NCBI RefSeq assembly: GCF_002277895.1
Contig: NZ_CP022998.1
Span: forward strand, 1,283,501 to 1,347,500
DNA: 64,000 nt
Source: Rhizobium sp. 11515TR
Lineage (GTDB): Bacteria; Pseudomonadota; Alphaproteobacteria; Rhizobiales; Rhizobiaceae
Direction of reading: 5' to 3'
Made by a program: the position numbers and the translations under genes. A model generated the notes under the pieces. That model ran no database searches. It was given only the letters and a program-made list of their open reading frames with translations, and had not been told where the DNA came from. Every line of letters begins with the position of its first letter. The stretch's first letter is position 1. Shown piece by piece: positions 1-9,298 of this stretch.

Positions 1-1064
1 AAGAGCTGCAGCAGCTCACCCGCGAGATCCAGGACAGCGTCATGGCGATCCGCGCCCAGCCGGTGAAGCCGGTCTTCCAGCGTATGTCGCGTATCGTCCG
101 CGAAATCGCCGACATGACCGGCAAGTCGATCCGCCTGATCACCGAGGGCGAGAACACCGAAGTCGACAAGACCGTCATCGACAAGCTTGCTGAGCCGCTC
201 ACCCACATGATCCGCAATGCCGTCGACCATGGCGTCGAAACGCCGGAAAAACGCGCGGCACTCGGCAAGAACCCGGAAGGCACCGTTCGCCTGACGGCAA
301 AGCATCGCTCCGGCCGCATCCTCATCGAGCTCGCCGATGATGGCGCCGGCATCAACCGCGAGAAAGTCCGCCAGAAGGCGATCGATAACGACCTGATCGC
401 GGCCGATGCCAATCTTTCGGATGAGGAAGTCGACAACCTGATCTTCCTGCCGGGCTTCTCGACCGCCGACAAGATCTCGGACATTTCCGGCCGCGGTGTC
501 GGCATGGACGTGGTCAAGCGCTCGATCCAGGCGCTCGGCGGCCGTATCAACATCAGCTCCAAGCCCGGGCAGGGTTCCGTCTTCACGATGAGCCTGCCGC
601 TGACGCTCGCGGTCCTCGACGGTATGGTGGTCACCGTTGCCGGCCAGACGCTCGTCGTGCCGCTGACGGCGATCGTCGAAACGCTGCAGCCCGAAGCGTC
701 CGCTATCCACTCCTTCGGTGCGAACCATCGTCTGATCTCGATCCGCAATAGCTTCTGCCCGCTGGTCGATGTCGGCCGTATCCTGAATTTCCGTGCCACG
801 CAGGCCAATCCGGTCGAAGGCGTCGCGCTGCTGGTGGAATCGGAAGGCGGCGGTCAGCGCGCCCTCATGGTCGATGCCATTCAGGGCCAGCGCCAAGTCG
901 TCATCAAGAGCCTTGAGGCCAATTACACGCATGTCCCGGGCATTGCGGCGGCAACCATCCTCGGCGATGGCCGCGTGGCGCTGATCCTCGATGTCGATGC
1001 AGTGGTCGGTGCTTCGCGCGGCCAGTCGCTGAAGCCTGAAATGTCTTATGCGGCGGTGGGGTGA
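1..1064 (+). CDS. cheA: Chemotaxis histidine kinase CheA, C-terminal part (5' truncated by window edge)
   Basis: The reading frame is open from the first bases (frame starting at base 3) and runs to a TGA at 1062-1064, so this is the end of a longer gene. CheA is the cytoplasmic kinase that phosphorylates CheY and CheB under receptor control. Visible parts are the end of the dimerisation region, the HATPase domain with N-box (MIRNAVDHG), G1 box (DDGAGI) and G2 box (SGRGVGMD), then the CheW-like P5 domain (from about [13 protein letters not shown] to the end). The phosphotransfer His domain lies outside the window. cheW begins 4 nt after the stop, so the genes are co-transcribed. The ATG at 42 is internal, not a start. 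Confidence 0.96.
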   Translation, partial: ELQQLTREIQDSVMAIRAQPVKPVFQRMSRIVREIADMTGKSIRLITEGENTEVDKTVIDKLAEPLTHMIRNAVDHGVETPEKRAALGKNPEGTVRLTAKHRSGRILIELADDGAGINREKVRQKAIDNDLIAADANLSDEEVDNLIFLPGFSTADKISDISGRGVGMDVVKRSIQALGGRINISSKPGQGSVFTMSLPLTLAVLDGMVVTVAGQTLVVPLTAIVETLQPEASAIHSFGANHRLISIRNSFCPLVDVGRILNFRATQANPVEGVALLVESEGGGQRALMVDAIQGQRQVVIKSLEANYTHVPGIAAATILGDGRVALILDVDAVVGASRGQSLKPEMSYAAVG

Positions 1065-1068
1065 GTTG

Positions 1069-1536
1069 ATGTCCTATGCCGTCAAGAACCTGAGCCAGGG
1101 CAATCGCGAGCTGATCGCCTTCCGGATCGGCGACCAGGAATTCTGCGTCGACATCATGTCGGTTCGTGAAATCCGCGGCTGGACCCCGGCAACGGCCATG
1201 CCGCATGCGCCCGGTTACATGCTCGGCGTCATCAACCTGCGCGGGGCCGTGCTGCCGATCATTGATCTCTCCGCGCGGCTCGGCATGAAGCAGGCGGAGC
1301 CGACGGCGCGGCATGTGATCATCGTTGCGCAAGTGAAGCGCAAGGTGGTCGGTCTTCTTGTTGACGCCGTATCGGACATTCTGACGATCACCGACGACAG
1401 CATCCAGCCGACGCCGGAAGTCTCCTCTGATCACGAGCGGCAGTTTGCCCGCGGCATCGTGGCGATCGACCGCCGCATGATCTGCCTGATCGAACTGGAA
1501 GCCCTGTTCCCCGAAAGCGAAAGCGAGGCTGCATGA
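1069..1536 (+). CDS. cheW: Chemotaxis coupling protein CheW
   Basis: This is a 155-residue CheW-domain protein, the adaptor linking chemoreceptors to CheA at the membrane arrays. The typical CheW signature is visible ([20 protein letters not shown]), followed by the second beta-barrel with [14 protein letters not shown] chose the ATG at 1069 ([10 protein letters not shown]), which lies just after the cheA stop. An in-frame ATG at 1048 would overlap the end of cheA and add seven atypical residues. The last 4 nt overlap the cheR start, indicating translational coupling within the che operon. Confidence 0.96.
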   Translation: MSYAVKNLSQGNRELIAFRIGDQEFCVDIMSVREIRGWTPATAMPHAPGYMLGVINLRGAVLPIIDLSARLGMKQAEPTARHVIIVAQVKRKVVGLLVDAVSDILTITDDSIQPTPEVSSDHERQFARGIVAIDRRMICLIELEALFPESESEAA

Positions 1537-2441
1537 GCGTGATGGGAGCAATGGATTTCAAGGCGTCTCCGGACGAGGTGCTGGCGAGCGGCGAATATCC
1601 GCTGACGCGCCGCGATCTCTCGGAAATCGCCGCCATGATTTATGCGGATGCGGGCATTTCTCTCAATGAGAGCAAGGCGTCACTCGTCTATTCCAGGCTG
1701 TCGAAGCATATCCGCGCGCTGGGCTTGTCCGGCTTCCGCGATTACTGTCAGCTGGTGTCTTCGCCGGCGGGAAGTGCGGCGCGTCGCGAGATGCTGTCGC
1801 ATCTGACGACCAATTTCACCCGCTTCTTCCGCGAAAACCATCACTTCGATCATCTGCGCGACGAGGTTCTGCCGGGTCTCCTAGCGCGTGCCAAGGCTGG
1901 CGGCCGGGTCCGCATCTGGTCGGCCGCCTGTTCCGACGGGCAGGAGCCTTACTCGATCGCGCTGACGGTGCTTGCCTTGATGCCGAATGTCGCTGACTTC
2001 GATTTCAAGATCCTGGCAACGGATATCGACCCTAAGATCCTCGGGCTTGCCCGCGCTGGCGCCTATGACGAATCTTCGCTCGAAACGGTTTCTCCGGCCA
2101 TGCGCAAGCAGTGGTTCCAGGAAGTCAATGTCCAGGGCCGCCGCAAATTCCAGATCGACGATCGCGTCAAGCGGCTGATCACCTTCAACGAGCTGAACCT
2201 GCTCGGGCAATGGCCCTTCAAGGGCCTGTTCGACGTCATCTTCTGCCGCAACGTCGTCATCTATTTCGACGAGCCGACGCAGACGAAGATCTGGACGCGC
2301 TTTGCCGGCCAGCTGCAGGATGCCGGCCATCTCTATATTGGCCACTCCGAGCGGGTCGCCGGTGAGGCCAAGCACGTCTTCGACAATATTGGCATCACCA
2401 CCTATCGCTATCTCGGCAAGACCGCGGGGAGGAAGCCATGA
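1533..2441 (+). CDS. cheR: Chemoreceptor methyltransferase CheR
   Basis: CheR transfers methyl groups from S-adenosylmethionine to glutamates on chemoreceptors, providing adaptation. The 302-residue protein has the N-terminal helical CheR domain and a Rossmann-type methyltransferase domain. Its SAM-binding motif is [15 protein letters not shown] and its late motif is [12 protein letters not shown]. The family motif usually reads STGEEPYS, so SDGQEPYS is a mild variant. The ATG overlaps the cheW stop (ATGA), and the 3' end overlaps cheB in the same way. There is no C-terminal TPR extension, as expected for the operon-encoded rhizobial CheR. Confidence 0.96.
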   Translation: MSVMGAMDFKASPDEVLASGEYPLTRRDLSEIAAMIYADAGISLNESKASLVYSRLSKHIRALGLSGFRDYCQLVSSPAGSAARREMLSHLTTNFTRFFRENHHFDHLRDEVLPGLLARAKAGGRVRIWSAACSDGQEPYSIALTVLALMPNVADFDFKILATDIDPKILGLARAGAYDESSLETVSPAMRKQWFQEVNVQGRRKFQIDDRVKRLITFNELNLLGQWPFKGLFDVIFCRNVVIYFDEPTQTKIWTRFAGQLQDAGHLYIGHSERVAGEAKHVFDNIGITTYRYLGKTAGRKP

Positions 2442-3481
2442 ATTCTCCTGCTCGTGTTCTCGTGGTCGATGACTCCCCGACGATGCGCGGCCTAATCACC
2501 GCCGTCCTGCGTGCCGATCCAGAGGTCGATGTCATCGGCCAAGCCGGCGATGCGATGGAAGCGCGCGCCGCCATCAAGGCGCTCAATCCGGATGTCGTCA
2601 CCCTCGATATCGAGATGCCGAACATGAACGGCCTCGAATTCCTGGAAAAGATCATGACGCTCAGGCCCATGCCCGTCATCATGGTTTCCACGATGACGCA
2701 TCGCGGCGCCGACGCGACGCTTGCCGCCCTCGAGATCGGTGCGTTCGACTGTGTCGGAAAGCCTTCGCCTGGCGAGCCACATCCCTTCGGCGATCTGGCG
2801 GATAAGGTAAAGGCGGCTGCCCGCTCTCAACGGCAATATGTGAAGCCCGCCGCTCAGCGTGTGCCGCCGCCGGCCGTCGCGGATTTCCGTGTGGGCCGCA
2901 AGATCGTCGCGATCGGTTCCTCCACCGGCGGCGTCGAGGCGCTGATCAATGTCTTGCAGAAGTTCCCGGCCAATTGCCCGCCGACCGTTATCACGCAGCA
3001 TATGCCGCCGACCTTTACGCGCAGCTTCGCCGAGCGCCTGAACCGCCTCTGCGCCCCGGTCGTTCAGGAGGCGACCGATGGTGCGCGGCTGGAAATCGGC
3101 AAGATCTATCTGGCGCCGGGCGGCGAAAGGCACCTTAGGGTCGCCAATGCCGCGGCACCCCATTGCCGTCTGGTGGACGGCGGGCCGGTGAACGGCCATC
3201 GCCCTTCCGTCGACGTGCTCTTTGATTCGGTTGCCGAACTGGCCGGCCGCAATGCCGTCGGCGTGATCCTGACCGGTATGGGGCGCGACGGCGCCGCCGG
3301 TCTCCTCAAGATGCGCCACGCCGGCGCGCGTACCATCGGCCAGAACGAGAAGACCTGCGTGGTCTATGGGATGCCGAGGGTCGCCCACGAGCTTGGCGCA
3401 GTCGAACAGCAGTTTCCGCTGAACGCCATTGGCGAGGAAATTTTGAAAGCCACAGCCGCCCGAAAGGAAGGGAGCGAATAA
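2438..3481 (+). CDS. cheB: Chemoreceptor methylesterase/deamidase CheB
   Basis: The 347-residue protein has an N-terminal receiver domain (acidic pair D11/D12, phosphoacceptor D57 in TLDIEMP, K108) and a C-terminal methylesterase domain. The catalytic triad is recognisable as S162 (GSSTGG), H188 (ITQHMPP) and D284 (TGMGRDG). It removes methyl groups from receptors when phosphorylated by CheA, opposing CheR. It overlaps cheR by 4 nt and its TAA shares one base with the cheY2 start, so the operon is tightly coupled. Confidence 0.97.
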   Translation: MNSPARVLVVDDSPTMRGLITAVLRADPEVDVIGQAGDAMEARAAIKALNPDVVTLDIEMPNMNGLEFLEKIMTLRPMPVIMVSTMTHRGADATLAALEIGAFDCVGKPSPGEPHPFGDLADKVKAAARSQRQYVKPAAQRVPPPAVADFRVGRKIVAIGSSTGGVEALINVLQKFPANCPPTVITQHMPPTFTRSFAERLNRLCAPVVQEATDGARLEIGKIYLAPGGERHLRVANAAAPHCRLVDGGPVNGHRPSVDVLFDSVAELAGRNAVGVILTGMGRDGAAGLLKMRHAGARTIGQNEKTCVVYGMPRVAHELGAVEQQFPLNAIGEEILKATAARKEGSE

Positions 3482-3870
3482 TGTCTCTAGCGGAGAAAAT
3501 CAAAGTTCTGATCGTTGACGATCAGGTCACCAGCCGCCTGCTGCTGAGCGATGCGCTGACTCAGCTCGGATTCAAGCAGATCACGGCTGCCGGCGACGGC
3601 GAGCAGGGGATGAAGATCATGCAGCAGCAGCCGCATCATCTCGTCATCTCCGATTTCAACATGCCGAAGATGGACGGGCTCGGCCTCCTGCAGGCGGTGC
3701 GCACCAACCCGACGACCAAGAAGGCGGCCTTCATCATCCTGACGGCGCAGGGCGATCGCGCGCTGGTTCAGAAGGCGGCGCAGCTCGGTGCCAACAACGT
3801 GCTCGCCAAGCCCTTCACCATCGAAAAGATGAAAGCTGCCATCGAGGCCGTCTTCGGAGCTCTAAAATGA
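3481..3870 (+). CDS. cheY2: Chemotaxis response regulator CheY2
   Basis: A 129-residue single-domain receiver with all active-site residues: D13/D14, phosphoacceptor D58 (VISDFNMP), T88 and K110 (LAKPFT). By position after cheB it corresponds to rhizobial CheY2. In Sinorhizobium, CheY2 is the regulator that acts on the flagellar motor to slow rotation, while CheY1, encoded upstream of cheA, acts as a phosphate sink. The start shares a base with the cheB stop; the 3' end overlaps cheD by 4 nt. Confidence 0.95.
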   Translation: MSLAEKIKVLIVDDQVTSRLLLSDALTQLGFKQITAAGDGEQGMKIMQQQPHHLVISDFNMPKMDGLGLLQAVRTNPTTKKAAFIILTAQGDRALVQKAAQLGANNVLAKPFTIEKMKAAIEAVFGALK

Positions 3871-4421
3871 TCGTCGAGGGTGCTGCCCGCCGCGTGCATA
3901 TTATTCAGGGCGAGTACAAGGTCATCAGCGATCCCGAAGTGGTACTGACGACCATTCTCGGCTCTTGCGTGGCGGCTTGCCTGCGCGATCCCATCGCCGG
4001 CGTTGGCGGGATGAACCATTTCCTCCTTCCGGGAATGGCGAACTCGCCGATGAGTGGTGGCGATGCGACGCGTTACGGCGTGCACCTGATGGAACTCCTG
4101 ATCAACGGCCTCCTGAAGAAGGGCGCGAGACGTGACCGGCTGGAGGCGAAAGTTTTCGGCGGCGCCAAGACGATCGCGACCTTCTCCAATGTCGGCGAGC
4201 AGAACGCGGTCTTTGCCATGCAATTTCTGAAAGACGAAGGTATCCCGGTCGTCAGCTCCAGCACGGGCGGCGAACACGGGCGCAAGATCGAATATTGGCC
4301 AATCTCCGGAAGGGCCAGGCAATATCCGCTGACCGGCGCCGAGACGCAGAAGACCGTGGCGCTGGAGCAGCGTCCGGTCATTGCTCCGAAGCCGGTCGAC
4401 AACACGATCGAATTTTTCTGA
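3867..4421 (+). CDS. cheD: Chemoreceptor glutamine deamidase CheD
   Basis: CheD deamidates glutamines on chemoreceptors. The catalytic Cys-His motif is visible ([14 protein letters not shown], then GGMNHFLLP) together with the downstream KVFGGA segment typical of the family. The protein has 184 residues. The ATG overlaps the cheY2 stop codon. In the che operon it complements CheR/CheB in setting receptor modification state. Confidence 0.95.
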   Translation: MIVEGAARRVHIIQGEYKVISDPEVVLTTILGSCVAACLRDPIAGVGGMNHFLLPGMANSPMSGGDATRYGVHLMELLINGLLKKGARRDRLEAKVFGGAKTIATFSNVGEQNAVFAMQFLKDEGIPVVSSSTGGEHGRKIEYWPISGRARQYPLTGAETQKTVALEQRPVIAPKPVDNTIEFF

Positions 4422-4437
4422 TCAACGAGGCAAGCGC

Positions 4438-4851
4438 ATGACCCCCTTCCAGCGCGTTGAGACGGCCGCCATCGAGGAGACGCTTCCGGCTATCCTCTTG
4501 CGCATCGTTTCCGAATTGCACGACGTCGCCTATCTGATCGAACGCATCGAGCCTCAGCTGCTCGATATCAGCGACGCCAACATACTGGCCTCGCCGGAGG
4601 CCATGAAGGTGGTGCAGGGTATCGATCTTGCCGTGCAGAAGACACGCGGCATCGCCGAATTCATCGATACCATTGCCGGCACCATGCCCGAGGGCTGGAC
4701 GGTGGATCTCGCGACGGCGCTGAGCCTGGTCAAGCTGACGGAGATGCAAAAGGCGCTCGGCGGCGGCGGTTTTCACACGCATTCGCAGACCATGACCCAA
4801 CCCGTGGCCCAACCCATGGCGAAGGCTGCCGGCGATTTCGATTTCTTCTGA
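4438..4851 (+). CDS. cheT: CheT, rhizobial CheZ-like chemotaxis protein
   Basis: A 137-residue, mostly helical protein closing the che operon, 16 nt after cheD. I chose the ATG at 4438 (MTPFQRVETA); an in-frame upstream start would lie inside cheD. It carries a D-x-x-x-Q motif (DLAVQ, residues 63-67), the catalytic signature of CheZ-type CheY-P phosphatases. It also ends in FDFF, an aromatic/acidic tail like the CheY-binding end of CheZ. In Sinorhizobium the gene in this position is CheT, reported to act in CheY dephosphorylation and to interact with CheR. Assignment rests on position plus motif. Confidence 0.85.
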   Translation: MTPFQRVETAAIEETLPAILLRIVSELHDVAYLIERIEPQLLDISDANILASPEAMKVVQGIDLAVQKTRGIAEFIDTIAGTMPEGWTVDLATALSLVKLTEMQKALGGGGFHTHSQTMTQPVAQPMAKAAGDFDFF

Positions 4852-5019
4852 CTGCGTCGTCAGCAATAGATACTGTTTTTCTTATGTAATCTCCTGCATT
4901 TCTTCCCGGCTTTTTCCTGGGCTCTTCTGGCCGGACGAAACGTTCGCACAAGTTTCAATTTCTATTTTCGCCGCATAGCACAAAGCCATCAGGTCTTTGA
5001 CGAATCATGCGAGAACAGA

Positions 5020-6696
5020 ATGAATCTGTTAAATCAATTAGTTCCCTTGCTTCGGAATCTTCAGAATCTCGGGAGAACGCGGCTGATGATCCTGGGGGGC
5101 GTGGGCGCGGTGTCCATGCTGCTGATCCTTTTTGCAGCCCTCTATGTCAATAAGCCCGCACAGGAGACACTGTATGTCGGCCTGGATGCGACGGATCTCA
5201 ACCAGATCAGCATCGCGCTCGCGGAAGCCAAGATCAATTTCCAGGTCGGTACGGATGGCTCCAGCCTGACTGTTCCGGCGGGCATGACCGGCAAGGCCCG
5301 CGCGCTTCTTGCTGAACGCGGCCTGCCCACCAGCGGCAAGGCCGGCTATGAGCTCTTCGACAATGTCGGTTCGCTCGGTCTGACTTCCTTCATGCAGGAA
5401 GTCACCCGCGTCCGTGCTCTCGAGGGCGAAATCAGCCGCACCATCACCTCGATCGCCGGCATAAGCGCTGCCCGCGTCCACATCGTCATGCAGGATGTCG
5501 GCAATTTCCGAAAGGCGGATCAGAAGCCGACGGCATCCGTCATGATCCGCGCGAGTGCGGAAGCTGCCCGCAAATCGGCTTCGGCTATCCGCCACCTCGT
5601 CGCGTCGGCCGTTCCCGGTCTGGAGGTCGATGATGTGACGATCCTCGACTCCACAGGCCAGTTGCTCGCATCGGGCGACGATCCCGGCAACGGCGCTCTC
5701 AGCCGCAATCTCGGCATCGTGCAGAACGTGCAGAGCGAAGTCGAATCCAATATCGACAAGGCCTTGGCGCCCTTCCTCGGCATGGATAATTTCCGCTCCA
5801 GCGTGACGGCACAGCTGAATACCGACAGCCAGCAGGTGCAGGAAACCACCTACGATCCGGACTCGAAGGTCGAGCGCTCCGTCCGCACGGTGAAGGAAGC
5901 GCAGAAGTCGCAGCAGAGCCAGCCCGACAGCGCCGCGACCGTGGAGCAGAATATTCCGCAGGCGGCCCCGCAGTCCGGCGGCAACACGCCGACGTCGAAC
6001 GATCAGTCCGACAAGCGCGAGGAGCAGACCAACTACGAAATCAACAGCAAGACGACGGCCACGACCCGTACCAGCTACAAGATCGAAAAGCTGTCCGTCG
6101 CCGTGGTGGTCAACAAGGGCCGCATCGCGCAAATGGTCGGCCAGGGTGCCGATCAGGCCAAGATCGACGCCTATATTGCGGAAATGCAGAAGATCGTCGC
6201 AACGGCAGCGGGTGTCGATCCGGCCCGCGGCGACATCGTCACCGTCAACGCCATGGACTTCCTCGACAACCAGCTGCTTGAAGACACATCCTCCAGCTTC
6301 AGCATTACCGATATGTTGAGCCGCAACATGGCCGGCATCATCAACTCGCTGGCCTTCGTCGCGGTCGCCTTCCTGATCGTCTGGATGGGCTTCCGTCCGC
6401 TGATCCGCTCGCTCGGCGGCTCGTCCAACAGCACGGCGCTTCCGGAAGCAGCGGGCCTGGAACTGCCGGATTTCGCGCCGGCGGTTGGCGGTCCCGGCGC
6501 CGCCCTGATGGACGGCTTCGGCTCGGACTTCGGCTTCGACAGCACCGACGACCTGCTGACGATGGGCGACGATGGCGGCACGTTCAACCGCCGCGTCAAG
6601 GAAGGGCCGGAGCGCCGCCTGTCCCGTATGGTGGAAATCAGCGAAGAACGCGCTGCAAAGATCCTCAGGAAATGGGCCGTGGACCAGGCTGCCTGA
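5020..6696 (+). CDS. fliF: Flagellar MS-ring protein FliF
   Basis: FliF forms the MS ring in the inner membrane, the base on which the flagellum assembles, and its C-terminus binds FliG. The 558-residue protein has a first membrane segment near residues 24-44 (LMILGGVGAVSMLLILFAAL), the periplasmic ring-building domains with the QEVTRVRALEGEISRTI segment, a Ser/Gln/Asn-rich linker, a second membrane segment near 440-462 and a cytoplasmic tail. The 168 nt upstream (4852-5019) are AT-richer than the flanks and hold no other gene, so they probably contain its promoter. A strong terminator follows directly, so it looks monocistronic. Confidence 0.97.
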   Translation: MNLLNQLVPLLRNLQNLGRTRLMILGGVGAVSMLLILFAALYVNKPAQETLYVGLDATDLNQISIALAEAKINFQVGTDGSSLTVPAGMTGKARALLAERGLPTSGKAGYELFDNVGSLGLTSFMQEVTRVRALEGEISRTITSIAGISAARVHIVMQDVGNFRKADQKPTASVMIRASAEAARKSASAIRHLVASAVPGLEVDDVTILDSTGQLLASGDDPGNGALSRNLGIVQNVQSEVESNIDKALAPFLGMDNFRSSVTAQLNTDSQQVQETTYDPDSKVERSVRTVKEAQKSQQSQPDSAATVEQNIPQAAPQSGGNTPTSNDQSDKREEQTNYEINSKTTATTRTSYKIEKLSVAVVVNKGRIAQMVGQGADQAKIDAYIAEMQKIVATAAGVDPARGDIVTVNAMDFLDNQLLEDTSSSFSITDMLSRNMAGIINSLAFVAVAFLIVWMGFRPLIRSLGGSSNSTALPEAAGLELPDFAPAVGGPGAALMDGFGSDFGFDSTDDLLTMGDDGGTFNRRVKEGPERRLSRMVEISEERAAKILRKWAVDQAA

Positions 6697-6700
6697 CAAA

Positions 6701-6727
6701 AGGACCGGGAAATTCCCGGTCCTTTTT
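6701..6727 (+). terminator. Rho-independent terminator after fliF
   Basis: A 9-bp GC-rich perfect stem (AGGACCGGG / CCCGGTCCT) with a 5-nt loop is followed by a T run. It starts 4 nt after the fliF stop codon. An A run precedes the stem, so it could also work on the other strand. Confidence 0.9.
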
Positions 6728-7214
6728 CTATCCAGCGGATGACATTTGAACTTGCATCATTGTCGATACCACCTGTGATCAATTAGTCGCGGCTAGACGA
6801 ATTGACGTGTTCGTAAGATGGAATTTCAATGGATATACGGTTGCTGGGTATAAAGAATCGACTTACAAATACTGTATCTATTGCACAACTGTGTATTCCG
6901 AGCGAATCGACCATCGTATTCCGCGTTTCGCACGTTTTAAGTTTGTAGATTCCGGAGCGGGAAATTAGCTCATGATTCGTAGATCGTGCTTGCGGCAATG
7001 CGCGCGGGTGCGATTGCGGGTGTCGAATTCAGGGATGAGACATGTGCCCATCCATGCGTATCCGCCGGAAGTGTTTTGGTCGCGGTAGAGAAAGATCCGG
7101 CTTCGATGCCTCGTCGAGATTCCCTGTCGGTTCTCTGAGGTGAAGGGATTGGGTTCTGACGGAACAATGCTCTCGTTGACGGCCGATCGTCCAACAGCGG
7201 CAGGAAATGCAAGT
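6728..7214. promoter_or_regulatory. Long AT-rich leader region upstream of visN
   Basis: This stretch of almost 490 bases separates the fliF terminator from the preferred visN start. It is visibly AT-richer than its surroundings in the first 240 bases. Short open frames exist on both strands (for example 6783-6998 minus) but have no ribosome site or family resemblance. I infer that it carries the promoter and control sites of visNR, the top of the motility hierarchy. I could not assign individual -35/-10 boxes. Confidence 0.5.
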
Positions 7215-7952
7215 ATGGACATGCAGATATCGCAGATGAGCAAAGGCGATAGGGATGCGCGATCGATCGCGTCCGCCGGAGCCATGTCGCGCGAGCAGCT
7301 CATTCTGCAGCTGAATGCCGTTTCAGGCCCTGCCTATCTTCAAGCCGGCCTTCACGCCTTGGCGAACTACGCCGGCGCCTCCCATTATCTTCTTGTCAGG
7401 TCCGATCTCATCCAGGAAAGCGGCCTCGACTTCGTGATTTCCTCCGATTGGCCCTTCGATCTCGTCCGGCGCCTGGCGACGGAGCTGACAAGTGGTTATG
7501 GCCGCATCGGCGAGCTGGAAAAGTGCATGGCGCTGTTTCAGCCAAGCCTGGCGCTGCTCCCCGATGATGTCTCGCTGCCTGACGGTGTGGGCCGGCAATA
7601 TCATGCCTTGACGTTCAATGTCGGTCGCACCCGCTTCTCCCTGCTGTTGCTGGCGAGCGAAGCGGCGGTGCTTCTGCCCGAGCGGTTGAGGGATGTCGGC
7701 CTCCTGGCCGGCTATCTCGCCAGTTCCACACGTTGCTTCGAGGGCAAGCTGGAGCGCGATTTCGATCTGACCGAGCGCGAGCTGGAATGCCTGTTCTGGA
7801 TCGCCGAAGGCAAGACGAGCGATGAGATCGCGATGATCCTCGGGATCTCACGCAATACCATCAACAACTATATCACCAGCGTCATGCGCAAGACCGCCAC
7901 TAAGACCCGCTCGGAGGCTATCGCCTTTGCAGTGCGCAATAATCTCGTTTAA
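7215..7952 (+). CDS. visN: LuxR-type motility master regulator VisN
   Basis: VisN forms a heteromer with VisR that activates rem and thereby the flagellar genes in rhizobia. The protein has an N-terminal ligand-binding-like region and a C-terminal LuxR/GerE helix-turn-helix (LTERELECLFWIAEGKTSDE, then ISRNTINNYITSVMRK). I prefer the ATG at 7215 (245 residues) because AGGAAA lies 7 nt upstream and the length fits known VisN proteins. The frame is open back to a GTG at 7140 and another ATG at 7167, neither with a good ribosome site. visR follows after 11 nt. Confidence 0.88.
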   Translation: MDMQISQMSKGDRDARSIASAGAMSREQLILQLNAVSGPAYLQAGLHALANYAGASHYLLVRSDLIQESGLDFVISSDWPFDLVRRLATELTSGYGRIGELEKCMALFQPSLALLPDDVSLPDGVGRQYHALTFNVGRTRFSLLLLASEAAVLLPERLRDVGLLAGYLASSTRCFEGKLERDFDLTERELECLFWIAEGKTSDEIAMILGISRNTINNYITSVMRKTATKTRSEAIAFAVRNNLV

Positions 7953-7963
7953 GGGCCGACCGG

Positions 7964-8710
7964 ATGCGTTATCAGCCAGACAGGACCACGGATATGCCGG
8001 GCGAATCACGGCTTACCCGTTCCGGGCGGATCTCCGGCCGCTCCGATCTGTTCCCGAAGCTGGTGTCGATGCAAAAGCTGATCGACGCACAGCATTTTGC
8101 CGTTTATCGCCTGCACGGCTCCGGCCTGCCGCATAAGCAGCGCCTGGTATGCGAACTCGATAATTGGGGCTCGGCCAACTCCGTCGTCGGCAAATCCTTT
8201 GTGGAGGCCTATGGCGAAGCGCTGATCGAGCATATCGACAAATCGCTGCTGCCGCTGATGTGGAACGGGCGCGACAGCGACAGCACCGCAGAGACGCCGG
8301 ATTTTGCCGTCTTCACGCAGCGCCTGAAGCCGCATCTCCTGCCTTTTGCCGGCGCCGCCTTTCCTGTGCGGCTCGGTGCCGTCGGCAACGGCTACACCGT
8401 CTTCACGGCCAAGTTCATGGATCTCTCGAGCGATATGATCGTCGAGCTGCACGGCCGCAGCTGTCAGATCATGATGCAGCTCCTGTCGCTGGATGAGCGC
8501 CGCTCACAGGCGGCTGAAGCGCTGAGCGAGCGCGAAATCGCCTGCCTGCAGCTCGCCGGCGACGGGCGCATCAGCGAGGAGATTGCCGAGAAGCTGGGAT
8601 TGTCGGTGCATACCGTCAACGCTTATCTCGGATCGGCGACGATCAAGCTCGACAGCGTCAACCGCATCCAGGCCATCGCGAAGGCGATCCGCTTCGGCTA
8701 CATAAGCTGA
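7964..8710 (+). CDS. visR: LuxR-type motility master regulator VisR
   Basis: The 248-residue partner of VisN. It has an N-terminal sensor-like domain and a C-terminal LuxR-type DNA-binding domain (LSEREIACLQLAGDGRISEE, then LGLSVHTVNAYLGSATIKL). Both subunits are needed for DNA binding in Sinorhizobium and Agrobacterium. It is co-transcribed with visN (11-nt gap). The first ATG at 7964 gives a short polar N-terminus; an internal ATG at residue 11 is an alternative. Confidence 0.9.
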   Translation: MRYQPDRTTDMPGESRLTRSGRISGRSDLFPKLVSMQKLIDAQHFAVYRLHGSGLPHKQRLVCELDNWGSANSVVGKSFVEAYGEALIEHIDKSLLPLMWNGRDSDSTAETPDFAVFTQRLKPHLLPFAGAAFPVRLGAVGNGYTVFTAKFMDLSSDMIVELHGRSCQIMMQLLSLDERRSQAAEALSEREIACLQLAGDGRISEEIAEKLGLSVHTVNAYLGSATIKLDSVNRIQAIAKAIRFGYIS

Positions 8711-8777
8711 GATAGCGGCGCCTTGGGGCACTGCCGCAAGACGAAATCACCTGCGACACGTTACCGAACAAATGAAT

Positions 8778-8815
8778 AGAGCGGCGGTCCGGTTTTGCCG
8801 GATGCACGCCGCTCT
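8778..8815. terminator. Hairpin between convergent visR and the flhB-downstream gene
   Basis: A 9-bp stem (AGAGCGGCG / CGCCGCTCT) encloses a second smaller stem (TCCGG / CCGGA). It sits in the 142-bp gap between the convergent ends of visR and the minus-strand gene at 8853. T runs are weak on both sides, so termination is likely but not certain. Confidence 0.55.
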
Positions 8816-8852
8816 CGCGAGTCACTTTGCCGATTTTTGAAAAAGGACTTCC

Positions 8853-9293
8853 TCAGAATGCGTGTGCGGCCTCGCCGCGGACGACGTAACGCGCGTCCCT
8901 TAGGCTGCGGGCGAGGAGCGCCGTGTTCTCGTCGGGATCGACGGAGGCCTTGTCGAAGGCAATGTGGTTGATCTCGATGCCCGCATGGTGCTCCGCCAGC
9001 GAAAGCTTGGCATAGATGGTGACGCCCCGCGGCTTGATCTCCAGATCGAGCGTGACTTCCGCCGGCCCGCCCCAATCGAGCTTGTAGTCGCCGCCGAGCC
9101 CGAAATTGACCGTGCCGGGAAGAAAATAGAGCTCGGCGGCCGAGGCGACGAGGTCAGCGAGGTTGCCATATCGTTCGAAGCGCAGCAGCGAGATCAGATC
9201 GGCGGCATCGAGGAGGCGCAGCTCGCTTGCGACCGGGCTGATGGCTTCGGCTAGTATTTGTTCACGCTGGGCAGAGTAGGGGCATTTTTTCAT
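8853..9293 (-). CDS. Conserved hypothetical protein at the end of the motA-fliM-N-G-flhB operon
   Basis: A 146-residue protein of unknown function beginning 5 nt after the flhB stop, so it is almost certainly the last gene of the flhB operon. No signal peptide or membrane segment is visible. The N-terminal half is helical, and the middle is beta-rich with alternating hydrophobics (EVTLDLEIKPRGVTIYAKLS). I recall a small unknown gene at this place in related rhizobia, which suggests a motility role, but no family can be named from sequence. Confidence 0.75.
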   Translation of the reverse strand: MKKCPYSAQREQILAEAISPVASELRLLDAADLISLLRFERYGNLADLVASAAELYFLPGTVNFGLGGDYKLDWGGPAEVTLDLEIKPRGVTIYAKLSLAEHHAGIEINHIAFDKASVDPDENTALLARSLRDARYVVRGEAAHAF

Positions 9294-9298
9294 TTGGT

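Noticed and set aside
1048..1068. Upstream in-frame start for cheW
   Set aside because: Lies within the end of cheA and adds residues not found in CheW; ATG 1069 fits better.
5038..6699. 553-codon minus-strand open frame across fliF
   Set aside because: Antisense shadow of fliF; composition (His/Arg/Asp-rich, no domain) is typical of a reversed GC-rich gene.
6783..6998. 71-codon minus-strand frame in the fliF-visN gap
   Set aside because: AT-rich, no ribosome site, no family resemblance; treated as non-coding leader.
6965..7303. 112-codon minus-strand frame overlapping the visN start
   Set aside because: Overlaps visN coding sequence and lacks coding character.
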